Shown here: positions 42,314 to 51,234 of the stretch, one piece after another
Position numbering within the stretch: the stretch's first letter is position 1
Layout of the letters: the number at the start of each line of letters is the position of its first letter
Position numbers and translations under genes: made by a program
Assembly (NCBI RefSeq): GCF_015277895.1
Contig: NZ_CP063815.1
Location: forward strand, 186,001 to 250,000
DNA length: 64,000 nucleotides
Source: Microbacterium abyssi
GTDB lineage: Bacteria; Actinomycetota; Actinomycetes; Actinomycetales; Microbacteriaceae
Direction of reading: 5' to 3'
The notes under the pieces: generated by a model
What the model saw: only the letters and a program-made list of their open reading frames with translations
Databases searched by the model: none
What the model was told of the DNA's origin: nothing

Positions 42314-42862
42314 GTGACCTCAGATCAGCAACATCAGCGAACCGGCATCCTGCGCCGGATCGCGCGATACATCACCGGCTTCGAGCTGGTCATCGGCGGT
42401 GTCTCCGTCATGATGATCCTCGTCCTGGTCTTCTACCAGGCACTGCAGCGCTACCTGCCGTTCGAGAGCGTCGCATGGACGGGCGAACTCGCCCGATTCG
42501 CGCTGCTGTGGGCGACGTTCGCCGCCATGGGCGTGCTCGTCACGACGCATGGGCACATCGCGCTCGAGCTCGTGGACTCCATTCGCAACCCCATGACCGT
42601 CCGCGTCATCCAGGTGATCTCCCTGCTCGTGGTCGCCGCGACCGCCTTCGGAATGGCGATGGAGGCCTGGGCACTAGTCGAGACCCAGAGCATCGTGAAG
42701 TCGCCCGTGCTGCGCGTGCCGATGTCGTGGGTGTACGTCCCCGTGCTGATCGGCGTGATCAGCACGACGATCCGCGCGCTCATCGCCGCGGCCGACATCG
42801 CCCTGCACGGGCCGATCGTCGCCGACGTCGAAGAGGACCTCCCGGAGGTGACAGGACTGTGA
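42314..42862 (+). CDS. TRAP transporter small permease (DctQ-like)
   Basis: A 182-residue membrane protein with four hydrophobic helices and the DctQ pattern (LVFYQALQRYLPFESVAWTGE followed by LARFALLWATFAAMG). It starts at GTG 42314 after GAAGG. It pairs with the large permease, whose GTG overlaps its stop. With the binding protein at 45092 it makes a complete TRAP uptake system for an organic acid, probably shikimate, quinate or dehydroshikimate. Confidence 0.9.
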   Translation: MTSDQQHQRTGILRRIARYITGFELVIGGVSVMMILVLVFYQALQRYLPFESVAWTGELARFALLWATFAAMGVLVTTHGHIALELVDSIRNPMTVRVIQVISLLVVAATAFGMAMEAWALVETQSIVKSPVLRVPMSWVYVPVLIGVISTTIRALIAAADIALHGPIVADVEEDLPEVTGL

Positions 42863-44133
42863 CTCTCCTCCTCCTCGCCCTCGCGATCGCCGTCCTGCTC
42901 GCGATCCGCGTGCCCGTCCCGTTCGCCTTCCTGGGGCCGTCCCTGGTGTACATGGCGATCGAGGGCCAGTCGCTCGGCATGGCACTGCGCACCGTCACGA
43001 ACGCCGCCAGCAGCTTCCCGCTGCTCGCTGTCCCGCTGTTCATCTTCCTCGGCGCGCTGGCCAACCATGCGGGTATCGCCGACCGGCTGTTCCGCTTCGC
43101 GCAGGCGCTTCTCGCCAACGTCCGCGGCAACCTCGGCTATGTCGCCGTCGGCACCAGTGTCGGCTTCGCGTGGATGAGCGGCTCCGCCGTCGCCGACGCC
43201 GCAGCCCTCGGCAAGGTGCAGATCCCCGCGATGATCCGCGCCGGCTACGGCCGCCGCTTCGCCACCGGCGTCTCGGCCACCTCCGCACTGATCGCCCCGG
43301 TCATGCCGCCGAGCATCCCCGCGGTCATCTACGCGGGACTGGCAGCGGTCTCCACCGGCGCGCTGTTCGCGGCATCCGTCATCCCCGCCCTGCTCATGGC
43401 CATCGGCCTGTGCATCGTGGTGTGGATGCTGGTGCGTCGCATGCAGAACGTCAAGAAGGGCACCTTCGACCGCGCGGAGTTCGTCGCCTCGAGCAAGGGC
43501 GTCATCCTGCCGCTGATCGCACCGTTCATCATCCTCGGCGGCATCCTTGGCGGATTCTTCACCCCGACCGAGGCCGCGGCCGTCGGCGTCGCCTACATCG
43601 CCCTGGTCGGCGTGCTGCAGCGCTCGCTCAGCCTGAAGAGCTTCATCAAGGCGCTCACCGAGACGGTCACCACCACCGCGTCGATCATGATCATCGTCGC
43701 CTCCGCGTCGCTGCTCGGCTACATCCTCGCCCGCGAGCGGCTGCCGCAGATGCTCACCGAGCTGGTCTTCGCGATCACCGACAGCCCTGTCGTGTTCATG
43801 ATCCTCGTCACCGTGCTGATGCTGATCCTCGGCACCGTGATCGACGCGACCGCGATCCTCGTGCTCACGGTGCCGATCATCCTTCCGATCGCGAACCAGA
43901 TCGGCGTCGACCCGATCGTGCTCGGCGTGCTCATGATCCTGTCGCTCATGATCGGGCTGCTCACCCCACCCGTCGGCACCGTGTTGTTCGTCACGGCGGC
44001 GGTGTCGAAGACGCGCATCGGCGAGGTGTTCCGCGGCAGCCTGCCGTTCATCGTGCCGCTGCTGGTCATCTGCGTGCTCATCATCCTGCTGCCCGATGCC
44101 GTGATGTGGCTGCCGGGGGTGCTGGGCCTGTGA
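42859..44133 (+). CDS. TRAP transporter large permease (DctM-like)
   Basis: A 424-residue multi-spanning protein of the DctM family. It has VPVPFAFLGPSLVYMAIEG near the start, GSAVADAAALGKVQIPAM, SALIAPVMPPSIPAVIYAG and GLLTPPVGTVLFVTAAVS. It starts at GTG 42859, overlapping the small-permease stop by 4 bp. A frame open further upstream belongs to the overlap and not to the gene. Confidence 0.92.
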   Translation: MTLLLLALAIAVLLAIRVPVPFAFLGPSLVYMAIEGQSLGMALRTVTNAASSFPLLAVPLFIFLGALANHAGIADRLFRFAQALLANVRGNLGYVAVGTSVGFAWMSGSAVADAAALGKVQIPAMIRAGYGRRFATGVSATSALIAPVMPPSIPAVIYAGLAAVSTGALFAASVIPALLMAIGLCIVVWMLVRRMQNVKKGTFDRAEFVASSKGVILPLIAPFIILGGILGGFFTPTEAAAVGVAYIALVGVLQRSLSLKSFIKALTETVTTTASIMIIVASASLLGYILARERLPQMLTELVFAITDSPVVFMILVTVLMLILGTVIDATAILVLTVPIILPIANQIGVDPIVLGVLMILSLMIGLLTPPVGTVLFVTAAVSKTRIGEVFRGSLPFIVPLLVICVLIILLPDAVMWLPGVLGL

Positions 44134-45095
44134 CCCTCGCCGACTTCCCCGGGACGGTCAGCGCTCGCCGGCCGGCCGTGCTGATCGGACTCATCGGCGA
44201 GGGAGTGACCCCGTCTCTCACCCCGCCGATGCACGAGCTCGAGGGCGCGCGGCACGGCATGCACTACGTGTACCGCACCATCGACCTCGCGCGGGCGGAA
44301 GGCACGCCGGAGTACCTCGGCATGCTGCTGCGCGCTGCGCGGCGCCTCGGCTTCAACGGTCTGAACATCACGCATCCGGTCAAGCAGGCCGTCATCCCGC
44401 TGCTCGACGATCTCTCCGACAGTGCGCGGGCGGTCGGAGCGGTGAACACCGTCGTGTTCACGGATGCCGGTGCCATCGGCCACAACACGGATGTGACGGG
44501 TTTCGGCGCCGCGCTGACCGACGCCTTCGGCGCGGACCCCCTCGGCCGCGTGGTGCTGCTCGGCGCCGGCGGTGCGGGCTCCGCCGTCGCGACGGCACTG
44601 GTGCAGCATCCGGTGGACGAGCTCATGCTGATCGATCAGGTCGGCGAACGCGCCGACGCCCTCGCCGCCCAGGTGAGCGCACTCGGCGGCGCCGGCGCAC
44701 GGGTCGTCCCTCTCGGCGCCCTGCCCGCAGCGCTCGCCGGCGCCGATCTCGTCGTCAACGCCACGCCGATCGGCATGGCTGCGCACCCCGGCGCACCGTT
44801 CGACCCCGCGCTGCTGTCGGGCGCCATCCGCGTCGCCGACATCGTCTACCGCCCGGCCGACACCGCGCTGCTGCAGGCGGCGCGCTCCCGCGGCATCCGC
44901 ACCATGTCGGGCCTGGGCATGGCCATGCACCAGGCAGCGGACGCCTTCGAGATCTTCACCGGAGAGCGCGCGGACCGCACGGCCATGCTCGCCGACCTCC
45001 ACGACCTGGTCGCCGGCGAGGCGGCCGCATCCCCCGCACCCGTGACGACAGACGCAACACCCGAAACAGCACCAGAAAGAGGAGAGAACCGATGA
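44130..45095 (+). CDS. Shikimate/quinate dehydrogenase (AroE family)
   Basis: A 321-residue AroE-like enzyme. The substrate-binding part has GVTPSLTPPMHE and NITHPVKQAVIPLLDD (catalytic lysine), GHNTDVTGFGAAL (catalytic Asp), and the nucleotide motif LLGAGGAGSAVATALV. SLTPPMHE replaces the S-x-S-P-x-x-H of biosynthetic AroE, as in catabolic quinate/shikimate dehydrogenases. A 30-residue Pro/Thr/Glu-rich tail is extra. It starts at GTG 44130, coupled to the TRAP permease. It supplies dehydroshikimate to the dehydratase. Confidence 0.9.
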   Translation: MTLADFPGTVSARRPAVLIGLIGEGVTPSLTPPMHELEGARHGMHYVYRTIDLARAEGTPEYLGMLLRAARRLGFNGLNITHPVKQAVIPLLDDLSDSARAVGAVNTVVFTDAGAIGHNTDVTGFGAALTDAFGADPLGRVVLLGAGGAGSAVATALVQHPVDELMLIDQVGERADALAAQVSALGGAGARVVPLGALPAALAGADLVVNATPIGMAAHPGAPFDPALLSGAIRVADIVYRPADTALLQAARSRGIRTMSGLGMAMHQAADAFEIFTGERADRTAMLADLHDLVAGEAAASPAPVTTDATPETAPERGENR

Positions 45096-46120
45096 ACGCA
45101 CGACGCACGCGGCGAACGATGTGGATCGCCCTTGCCGCAGCACCGGCGATGATGCTGGTGGCCTGCGCAGGCGCAGACACGGGCACCGGTGGCGACGGCG
45201 ATGCCGGCGCGACGCAGAAGCTCACGCTCGCCCACAGCTACAACGAGGATCAGCCGCAGCACCGTTGCGGCGCACAGATCATCGCCGACGAGGTGAATGC
45301 TGCCGAGGTCGGACTCGAGATCGAGATCTTCCCATCCAGCCAGCTCGGCGGCGACGCCGACCGCATCGCCTCCGTCGCCTCCGGGGACATCGACATCGAC
45401 ATCCAGGGCGCCTCGGCGCTCGGAGCCGTGTACGAGCCGATCAGCGTGCTCGACGCGGCATACGCGTTCGACGATGCCGACCACCTCGCGCGCTTCATGG
45501 CCAGCGACGAATCCGATACGGTCACGGAGGCGTTCGAGGAGGCATCCGGCGTGCACACGCTCGGTGCCTGGTCGGCCGGCGCCCGCCAGTTCACGGCGAA
45601 CACGCCGATCCGGACACCGGAGGACCTCGAGGGGCTGCGCATGCGCTTCCCCGGCTCGCCGCAGTTCCTCATGAACGCCAAGGCGCTCGGCGCCGAGGCC
45701 ACCGAGGTGGCTTACGAGGAGCTCTACCTCGCGCTGCAGCAGGGCACGGTCGACGGCCAGGAGAACCCGATCACCAACATCGTGGCCTCCAACCTCAAGG
45801 AGGTGCAGGACTACGTCAGCATGAGCTCGCACCAGCTCAACACCAACCTCGTCATCGTCGGACCGGTCTGGAACGACCTCGGCGAGGAGCAGCAGCAGGC
45901 GCTGACCGACGCGACCGAGAAGGCCGTCACCGAGGTCACCTCCTGCGTCGCAGAAGACGAGGAGGCCATCCTCGAGGAGTGGCGCACCGGCGGCGAGTGG
46001 GAGGTCATCGAGGACGTCGACCGCGACGCGTTCAGCGAGAAGGCCGAGGAGTACCTCTCGGGCGTGCTCACCGGTGACTCGCTCAGCGTCTACGAGGCCA
46101 TCCGCTCCACCTCGGAGTGA
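45092..46120 (+). CDS. TRAP transporter substrate-binding protein (DctP-like lipoprotein)
   Basis: A 342-residue periplasmic-type binding protein. A basic N-terminus and hydrophobic helix end in LVACAG (lipobox), then a Gly/Asp-rich linker. The DctP core is clear: LTLAHSYNEDQPQHRCG, EIFPSSQLGGDADRI, LEGLRMRFPGSPQF with the carboxylate-binding arginine, and GTVDGQENPITNI. It completes the TRAP system whose permeases are two genes upstream. Confidence 0.92.
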   Translation: MNARRTRRTMWIALAAAPAMMLVACAGADTGTGGDGDAGATQKLTLAHSYNEDQPQHRCGAQIIADEVNAAEVGLEIEIFPSSQLGGDADRIASVASGDIDIDIQGASALGAVYEPISVLDAAYAFDDADHLARFMASDESDTVTEAFEEASGVHTLGAWSAGARQFTANTPIRTPEDLEGLRMRFPGSPQFLMNAKALGAEATEVAYEELYLALQQGTVDGQENPITNIVASNLKEVQDYVSMSSHQLNTNLVIVGPVWNDLGEEQQQALTDATEKAVTEVTSCVAEDEEAILEEWRTGGEWEVIEDVDRDAFSEKAEEYLSGVLTGDSLSVYEAIRSTSE

Positions 46121-46130
46121 TCCTTCCTGC

Positions 46131-47105
46131 ATGGCGCGTTCGATACCGACGTTCACGGGTTCGCTTGACGGGGATGCGCTCGGGATCACTCTGATCCACG
46201 AGCACGTCTTCGTCACCGACCCCGAGCTCGACGTCAATATGCCTCATCCGGAATGGGATGAGCAGGCGTGGATCGAACGCGCCGTGCAGACTCTCTCGTC
46301 GCTGTTCGACCACGGCGTGCGCACGGTCGTCGATCTCACCGTGATCGGGCTCGGCCGGGATGTGCGCCGGGTCGCCGAGGTCGCCGCCCGAGTGCCGGTG
46401 CGGATGATCGCTTCGACCGGATGCTACGCCGCAGAGGTCCTGCCGCCGTACTTCCGGCTGAACGGGCCTGGACTCATCGTCGACGGCCCCGACCCGCTCG
46501 TCGAGCTGTTCACGGGGGACATCGAGCGCGGGATCGCTGGCACGGACGTGCGGGCGGGCATGATCAAGATCGCCTCGGATGCCGGCGGCCTCACCCCCGA
46601 CGCCTCCCGTGTGTTCGCGGCCGCCGCGGAGGTCCATCGGCGCACCGGCGTGCCGATCACGACGCACTCGCACGCGGCATCCCGCGGCGGGATCGTCCAA
46701 CAGGATGCGCTCGAGCGTCTGGGGGTGCCGCTGGACCACGTCGTCATCGGCCACAGCGGCGACTCGACCGACCTCGCATACCTGCGCGGGCTCGCCGATC
46801 GCGGCTCGTTCCTCGGCTTCGACCGGTTCGGCATGGAGCACGTCGGCCGCGATGCGGATCGCGAGCGGATGCTGCTGCAGCTGCTCGACGCCGGATACGC
46901 CGACCGCATCGTGCTCTCGCACGACGCCGCCGTGTTCAGTCGGGTCACCCCGCCGTCCTGGCGGGCGGTGCACACGCCGTCGTGGACCATGTCGCATCTG
47001 TTCGAGAACGTGCTGCCGCGGCTGCGCGCCGCCGGACTCGATGAGGCCACCGAGCACCAGCTCATGGTCGCGAATCCGCGGCGGGTCCTGGCGGGTGGGG
47101 CATGA
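46131..47105 (+). CDS. Phosphotriesterase-family metal hydrolase (lactonase-like)
   Basis: A 324-residue member of the amidohydrolase-fold PTE family. Binuclear-site residues are visible: HEHVF (HxH), the carboxylated lysine in AGMIKIASDAGG, ITTHSHA and VIGHSGDSTD (histidines), and VLSHDAAVF (aspartate). It is in the same operon as TRAP and AroE, so it probably opens a lactone or ester of the quinate/shikimate type before oxidation. That role is inference; most bacterial relatives are lactonases. ATG 46131 is chosen because HEHVF follows at the normal distance. Confidence 0.85.
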   Translation: MARSIPTFTGSLDGDALGITLIHEHVFVTDPELDVNMPHPEWDEQAWIERAVQTLSSLFDHGVRTVVDLTVIGLGRDVRRVAEVAARVPVRMIASTGCYAAEVLPPYFRLNGPGLIVDGPDPLVELFTGDIERGIAGTDVRAGMIKIASDAGGLTPDASRVFAAAAEVHRRTGVPITTHSHAASRGGIVQQDALERLGVPLDHVVIGHSGDSTDLAYLRGLADRGSFLGFDRFGMEHVGRDADRERMLLQLLDAGYADRIVLSHDAAVFSRVTPPSWRAVHTPSWTMSHLFENVLPRLRAAGLDEATEHQLMVANPRRVLAGGA

Positions 47106-47121
47106 TGTGGGAGTGGACAGC

Positions 47122-47760
47122 ATGAGCGAACCGGTGGTGCGCAAGCGCGACGCCGAGCGGACGCGGGCAGAGCTGCTCGAGGTCGCCACCGAGGCGTTCG
47201 CCGAGTCGGGGTACTCCGGCACGCGCGTCGACGAGATCGCCGAACGCACGCAGACGACGAAGCGGATGATCTACTACTACTTCGGCGGCAAGGAGCAGCT
47301 CTACCTCGCCGTGCTCGAGAACGCGTACCGCGGCATCCGCGAGACCGAGCAGTCGATCCACGCCGGGGATCTGCCTCCGGTGGAGGCGCTGCGGCAGATC
47401 GCGGAGCTCACCTACGACCACCACCTGAACCACACCGCGTTCATCCGGCTGGTCTCGATCGAGAACATCCACCGCGGAGAGTTCATCAAGCGGCTCGAGG
47501 GCCTGCGCACGCTGAACCAGCCGGCCGTCGACGTGCTCGAGACCGTGCTGGAGCGCGGGCGGGCAGAGGGATCGGTGCGCAGCGACGTGGATGCGCTGGA
47601 CGTGCACCTGCTGATCAGCTCGTACTGCTTCTTCCAGGTCGCCAACCAGCACACCTTCGGGTACCTGTTCGACCGTGACCTGCTCGCCGCCGACCGGCGC
47701 GAGCACCTGCGCTCGATGATCGGCGACGTCGTCGTCGCGTGGATGACGGCCGGAATCTGA
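47122..47760 (+). CDS. TetR-family repressor of the shikimate/quinate cluster
   Basis: A 212-residue TetR regulator. The DNA-binding domain (residues 10-57) includes ELLEVATEAFAESGYSGTRV, then IAERTQTTKRMIYYYFGGKE. The C-terminal part resembles the fatty-acid/aromatic-type TetR_C domains (YDHHLNHTAFIRLVSIENI). It is the last gene of the operon and the likely binder of the two palindromes at 42210-42274. ATG 47122 has GTGGGAG before it. Confidence 0.9.
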   Translation: MSEPVVRKRDAERTRAELLEVATEAFAESGYSGTRVDEIAERTQTTKRMIYYYFGGKEQLYLAVLENAYRGIRETEQSIHAGDLPPVEALRQIAELTYDHHLNHTAFIRLVSIENIHRGEFIKRLEGLRTLNQPAVDVLETVLERGRAEGSVRSDVDALDVHLLISSYCFFQVANQHTFGYLFDRDLLAADRREHLRSMIGDVVVAWMTAGI

Positions 47761-47766
47761 GTCGAC

Positions 47767-47861
47767 GTTTCGACTCGCCTGCGCTCAACGACCCGCGGCT
47801 TCCGCTGCGATGTTCGTGGTGCGAGTCGTTGAGCGAGGAGCGTCAGCGACGAGTCGAAGCG
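47767..47861. repeat. Dispersed-type long inverted repeat
   Basis: GTTTCGACTCG...CTGCGCTCAACGAC on the left pairs with GAGTCGTTGAGCG...CAGCGACGAGTCGAAGC on the right. From general knowledge, imperfect palindromes of this wording (TTTCGACTCGCTGCGCTCGCTCAACGA) are scattered in intergenic DNA of Microbacteriaceae. It lies between convergent genes (TetR at 47122 and RNase HI) and can act as a bidirectional terminator. Confidence 0.65.
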
Positions 47862-47868
47862 AACCGGT

Positions 47869-48573
47869 TCAGATCAACCGGCGGAGCGCCTCTTCCAGCG
47901 AGATGCCCTGCGCCTCAGCGCGGTCGCGCAGCCGGGCGTGCTCATCGGGCGTGAGCGCGAGCTGCAGCTCGATGGGGGATGCCGCGGGCTCGTTGAACAC
48001 GTCCAGGAGTGAGGATGCCTCGGCCCACAGCGGCTGGTCCGCAGCAGCAGAGACGGCTGCAGAAGAAGCCAGGTCTCCGGCCGGCACCATGGTTCCGGCA
48101 TCCACCCCGACCATCGTGAATCCGGGACCGCGTCGCGGCTCCCGCTTCGCCTGGTACGCCTTCGCCGCCGCGTTCGCGCGCTCGTCGGCCGCCTCGTTCA
48201 GGTCGTGGCCTGCGTGCCCCTTGACCCACGCGAACTTCACGTCGCGCCCCTGCATCGCCTCGTCGAGAGACTCCATCAGGTCGCGGTTCAGCACCGGGCC
48301 GCCGTCGGCCTTGCGCCAGCCGCGGCGCTTCCACCCCGGCATCCACTTGGTGATCGAGTCGATCACGTACTTGCTGTCGCACATGATGATCAGCGACTCG
48401 TCGGTGCCGGCGGTCGCGCGCAGCAGCTCGAGCACGGCCTGCAGCTCGCCCTGATTGTTCGTGCCGTGCGGCGATCCGCCTGCTGCCCAATTGTCGTCGT
48501 CGATGTACCAGGCCCAGCCGTTGGGGCCGGGATTGCCGAGGGCGGAGCCGTCTGCCGCGGCGGTGATCGTCAT
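47869..48573 (-). CDS. rnhA: Ribonuclease HI with C-terminal extension
   Basis: A 234-residue protein. The RNase H fold occupies residues 1-145. The catalytic acidic residues are D8 (AADGSALGNPGP), E43 (NNQGELQAV), D66 (MCDSKYVID) and the last Asp in NEAADERANAAA, with the catalytic-loop KGHAGH. It removes RNA from RNA-DNA hybrids. The extra 90-residue C-terminus ends in a short LTPDEHARLRDRAEAQGIS helix-rich stretch similar to ribbon-helix-helix-like tails in other actinobacterial genes. Confidence 0.92.
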   Translation of the reverse strand: MTITAAADGSALGNPGPNGWAWYIDDDNWAAGGSPHGTNNQGELQAVLELLRATAGTDESLIIMCDSKYVIDSITKWMPGWKRRGWRKADGGPVLNRDLMESLDEAMQGRDVKFAWVKGHAGHDLNEAADERANAAAKAYQAKREPRRGPGFTMVGVDAGTMVPAGDLASSAAVSAAADQPLWAEASSLLDVFNEPAASPIELQLALTPDEHARLRDRAEAQGISLEEALRRLI

Positions 48574-48629
48574 GATTCAACCGTAACGGGGGACGCGGCG
48601 AGCTCACGCCCGGCGGGACACCGCGGGCA

Positions 48630-49187
48630 CTACCGCAGCATCGACAGCAGATGGGATGCGACCTGCACGGGCGTGAGTGCTGTCATGGAAGGCAGCAGCA
48701 GCACGTAGCGTGCGAAGATCACCCCGATGATCGCCGTCGCCATGCGCCTCGCGCGTTCCTGTCCGAAGTCGGCGGCCAGATCTGCGAACACCGTGTTCTG
48801 CAGATACGACATCAGCGTCGGGGAACGCTCGTCTCCTGTCGCGAGCCGGCGGGCGAACTCGACCAGCCGCGCGCCGTTGTCCGGATGCTCCCACACACGG
48901 ACCAGCCCGTGCACGAGGCGGGCGAGATCGATGTGCCCGTCATCGTCCCTCGCCGATGCGAGCACCTGGTGCGGGGCGGCCCGCAGCGATACGGCCGCTG
49001 CGATCAGGGCGTCGCGCGAACCGAAGTGATAATTGACCAGCGTGTGGCTCACACCCACTTCAGCCGCGATCTGCCGCGCGGACAGCGAAGTCGGATCCCC
49101 GGCCTCGAAGTGCCGATGCGCGGCATCCAGAAGTCGCTGACGCGCCGTCGCATCCCCTCGCGGCCGACCACGAAGTTTATTGACCAT
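48630..49187 (-). CDS. TetR-family transcriptional regulator
   Basis: A 185-residue TetR protein. The N-terminal DNA-binding domain reads RQRLLDAAHRHFEAGDPTSL, then SARQIAAEVGVSHTLVNYHF. The effector half is short. It is divergent from the FAD oxidoreductase at 49225 with only 37 bp between the starts, so one operator can control both. The oxidoreductase or its substrate is the likely inducer-related target. Confidence 0.88.
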   Translation of the reverse strand: MVNKLRGRPRGDATARQRLLDAAHRHFEAGDPTSLSARQIAAEVGVSHTLVNYHFGSRDALIAAAVSLRAAPHQVLASARDDDGHIDLARLVHGLVRVWEHPDNGARLVEFARRLATGDERSPTLMSYLQNTVFADLAADFGQERARRMATAIIGVIFARYVLLLPSMTALTPVQVASHLLSMLR

Positions 49188-49224
49188 GCTCGCATCCTGC
49201 CACGCACGGGATCATCGTGGACCC

Positions 49225-50427
49225 ATGAGCACCCACATCGAAACCGACTGCGTGATCGTCGGCGGCGGCCCGGCCGGACTCATGACGGCGCTGCTCCTGC
49301 TGCGCCAGGGGCTGGCGGTGACCGTCGTCGAGAAGCACGCCGACTTCCTGCGCGACTTCCGCGGAGACACGATCCACCCCTCCACCCAGGAGCTGCTCGG
49401 CGAACTCGGCATCCTCGACGAGTTCCTCACCCGTCCGCACGCCGACATGGCCCGCGTCAGCCTGAGCTGGCACGGTACCGAGCTCACCCTGGCCGACTTC
49501 AGTCGTCTGCCCACTCGCCGCAGGGTGATGACGTTCATGCCGCAGTGGGACTTCCTCGATCTGCTCGCCGACAGCGCGACGCGGCATCCCGGATTCCGCC
49601 TGCTCCGCAAGACGCGCATCGACGACCTGATCCGCGACGGCGGCTCAGCAGACGGTCGTGTGGTCGGCGTCACGGGAACCGGGCCCGACGGTGACGTCAT
49701 CGTGCGCGCGCGCCTGGTCATCGACGCATCCGGCCGAGACTCGGAGGTGCGCGCAGCCGCCGGCCTCACCCCGGTCGGCAGCGCCGCGGCGATGGACGTG
49801 CTGTGGTTCCGACTGGCGAAGCACGCGGGTGAGACCTACCCCTTCGTGCAGGCGGGAGCCGGGATGATCATCACGATCGACCGAGGAGACTTCTTCCAGA
49901 TCGCGCACGTGATCCCCGCCGGCACCTGGCACGGCACGGACGCCGACCTCGCGAGCATGCAGGATCGCATCGGGCGCATCTCACCCCGGATGGCGGATGC
50001 CGCCACAGCTGTCACCATCGACGACGTGCACCTGCTGCGGGTGCGTCTCGAGCGGCTGCGCCGCTGGTTCACCGACGGGATGCTGTGCCTCGGCGACTCC
50101 GCGCACGCGATGTCGCCTGCCGGGGGTGTGGGCATCAACCTGGCGATCCAGGATGCCGTCGCCGCAGCCCGCATCCTCGGACCGGTGCTGCGCGACGGCG
50201 ATCCCACGACCTCGGATCTGCGCCGCGTGCAGCGCCGCCGCGCCTGGCCGACACGGATCACCCAATTCGTGCAGCGCCGGCTGCAGGGACCGCTGATCGC
50301 ATCGCGCGAGGCCGACGCGCCGCTGCCGCTGCCGTTGCGGCTGCTGCGCGATCATCCGCGGCTCACGCACCTGACGGGGCGCTTCGTCGGCATCGGCGCG
50401 CGCCCGGAACGGCTCGACCTCACCTGA
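49225..50427 (+). CDS. FAD-dependent monooxygenase/oxidoreductase
   Basis: A 400-residue class A flavoprotein. It has CVIVGGGPAGLMTALLLLRQ near the N-terminus, RLVIDASGRDSEVR (DG motif), and MLCLGDSAHAMSPAGGVGIN (GD motif). The close relatives in actinobacteria hydroxylate or oxidise hydrophobic aromatic drugs or lipids; the substrate here is unknown. ATG 49225 is preferred over one 45 bp upstream because that would overlap the divergent TetR start. Confidence 0.85.
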   Translation: MSTHIETDCVIVGGGPAGLMTALLLLRQGLAVTVVEKHADFLRDFRGDTIHPSTQELLGELGILDEFLTRPHADMARVSLSWHGTELTLADFSRLPTRRRVMTFMPQWDFLDLLADSATRHPGFRLLRKTRIDDLIRDGGSADGRVVGVTGTGPDGDVIVRARLVIDASGRDSEVRAAAGLTPVGSAAAMDVLWFRLAKHAGETYPFVQAGAGMIITIDRGDFFQIAHVIPAGTWHGTDADLASMQDRIGRISPRMADAATAVTIDDVHLLRVRLERLRRWFTDGMLCLGDSAHAMSPAGGVGINLAIQDAVAAARILGPVLRDGDPTTSDLRRVQRRRAWPTRITQFVQRRLQGPLIASREADAPLPLPLRLLRDHPRLTHLTGRFVGIGARPERLDLT

Positions 50428-50430
50428 GGC

Positions 50431-51219
50431 CTACGGCCGTTCGATCGCGATCACGGTCGTACGCTGCACGCCGTCTCCGCGTGCCGAGACTGCATTCCGC
50501 GGATGACTCGCCGCGGAATTCCCGGCATCTCGGCCGCGGAGTGCAGTCTCGGAGGAGGCTTCGGGGTGGGTCTCGTAGCGCACCGGCATCCCGGGGTGCG
50601 CGGTCGCGAACCAGAACGTGTCTGGCTCGGCATCCGCGGATTCCCGCACCTCGTAGCGCAGGCACTCCACGCGTCCGATCGGCAGCTTGAGCGTCTCCGA
50701 CGACAGGGTCGTGAGGTCGGCGGGGAACGCGGCGTGCCCCTGCAGCTCGCGCCAGGTCACGCGCGAGCTTGTGATCTCCCCCTCGACGATGCCGGTCGGG
50801 CCCGAGGTCCAGCGCTCGAGCATCGCGCCCTCGTCGTCCGGGTCACGGAACCTGTTCACACGGAAGCGCGTGGAGCCGTCGGGCTCCTCGACCAGCATCC
50901 GGATCGTCTTGCCGCCCCGCGCCGCGTCGCGGATCTGGTCGGCCGTGAACGGGGTCGGCAGGAGTCCCGGACCGAGCACGTGCGGGTCGGGTTCTTCGGC
51001 GAGCGGGTCCTTCGGCGCGGCGTCGCTCGCCTCGGCCGCTTCCGGCGCCGGAGGTGCGACGGGGAACACGATCGACGTGTACTGCGCACCCAGGCCGACG
51101 GTGAGCGGATCGACCGTGGATGCCGCATCGAGCACGTCCGCGGCATCCTGATCGCGCGGTTCGCCCGGCAGCGCCGCCCAGGTGTTCTCCTCATCCTTGC
51201 GCTGCGAGAAAAGTCCCAT
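50431..51219 (-). CDS. Hypothetical protein with repeat-derived C-terminal insertion
   Basis: A 262-residue protein not assigned to a named family. The N-terminal half is acidic, Pro/Ala-rich and probably disordered (to about 85). The second half (QIRDAARGGKTIRMLVEEPD, then RFRDPDDEGAMLERW) looks like a small beta-rich domain. Residues about 223-245, coded by the palindromic repeat at 50484-50552, interrupt the end of the fold before the closing GVQRTTVIAIERP. It is next to a PhnB-like gene on the same strand. Confidence 0.7.
   Translation of the reverse strand: MGLFSQRKDEENTWAALPGEPRDQDAADVLDAASTVDPLTVGLGAQYTSIVFPVAPPAPEAAEASDAAPKDPLAEEPDPHVLGPGLLPTPFTADQIRDAARGGKTIRMLVEEPDGSTRFRVNRFRDPDDEGAMLERWTSGPTGIVEGEITSSRVTWRELQGHAAFPADLTTLSSETLKLPIGRVECLRYEVRESADAEPDTFWFATAHPGMPVRYETHPEASSETALRGRDAGNSAASHPRNAVSARGDGVQRTTVIAIERP
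50484..50552. repeat. Compound palindromic repeat inside a coding region
   Basis: CCGAGACTGCATTCCGCGG (50484-50502) is nearly complementary to CCGCGGAGTGCAGTCTCGG (50534-50552). The inner ATTCCGCGG (50494-50502) also pairs with CCGCGGAAT (50511-50519). Elements of this kind are normally intergenic; here the copy lies in frame within the 3' part of the hypothetical gene. Confidence 0.6.
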
Positions 51220-51234
51220 GGGTCTCCAGAACGT

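Noticed and set aside
47767..47861. CRISPR-like or att-site reading of the inverted repeat
   Set aside because: It is a single imperfect palindrome with no repeated spacer units and no integrase nearby; it fits a dispersed intergenic repeat or terminator.
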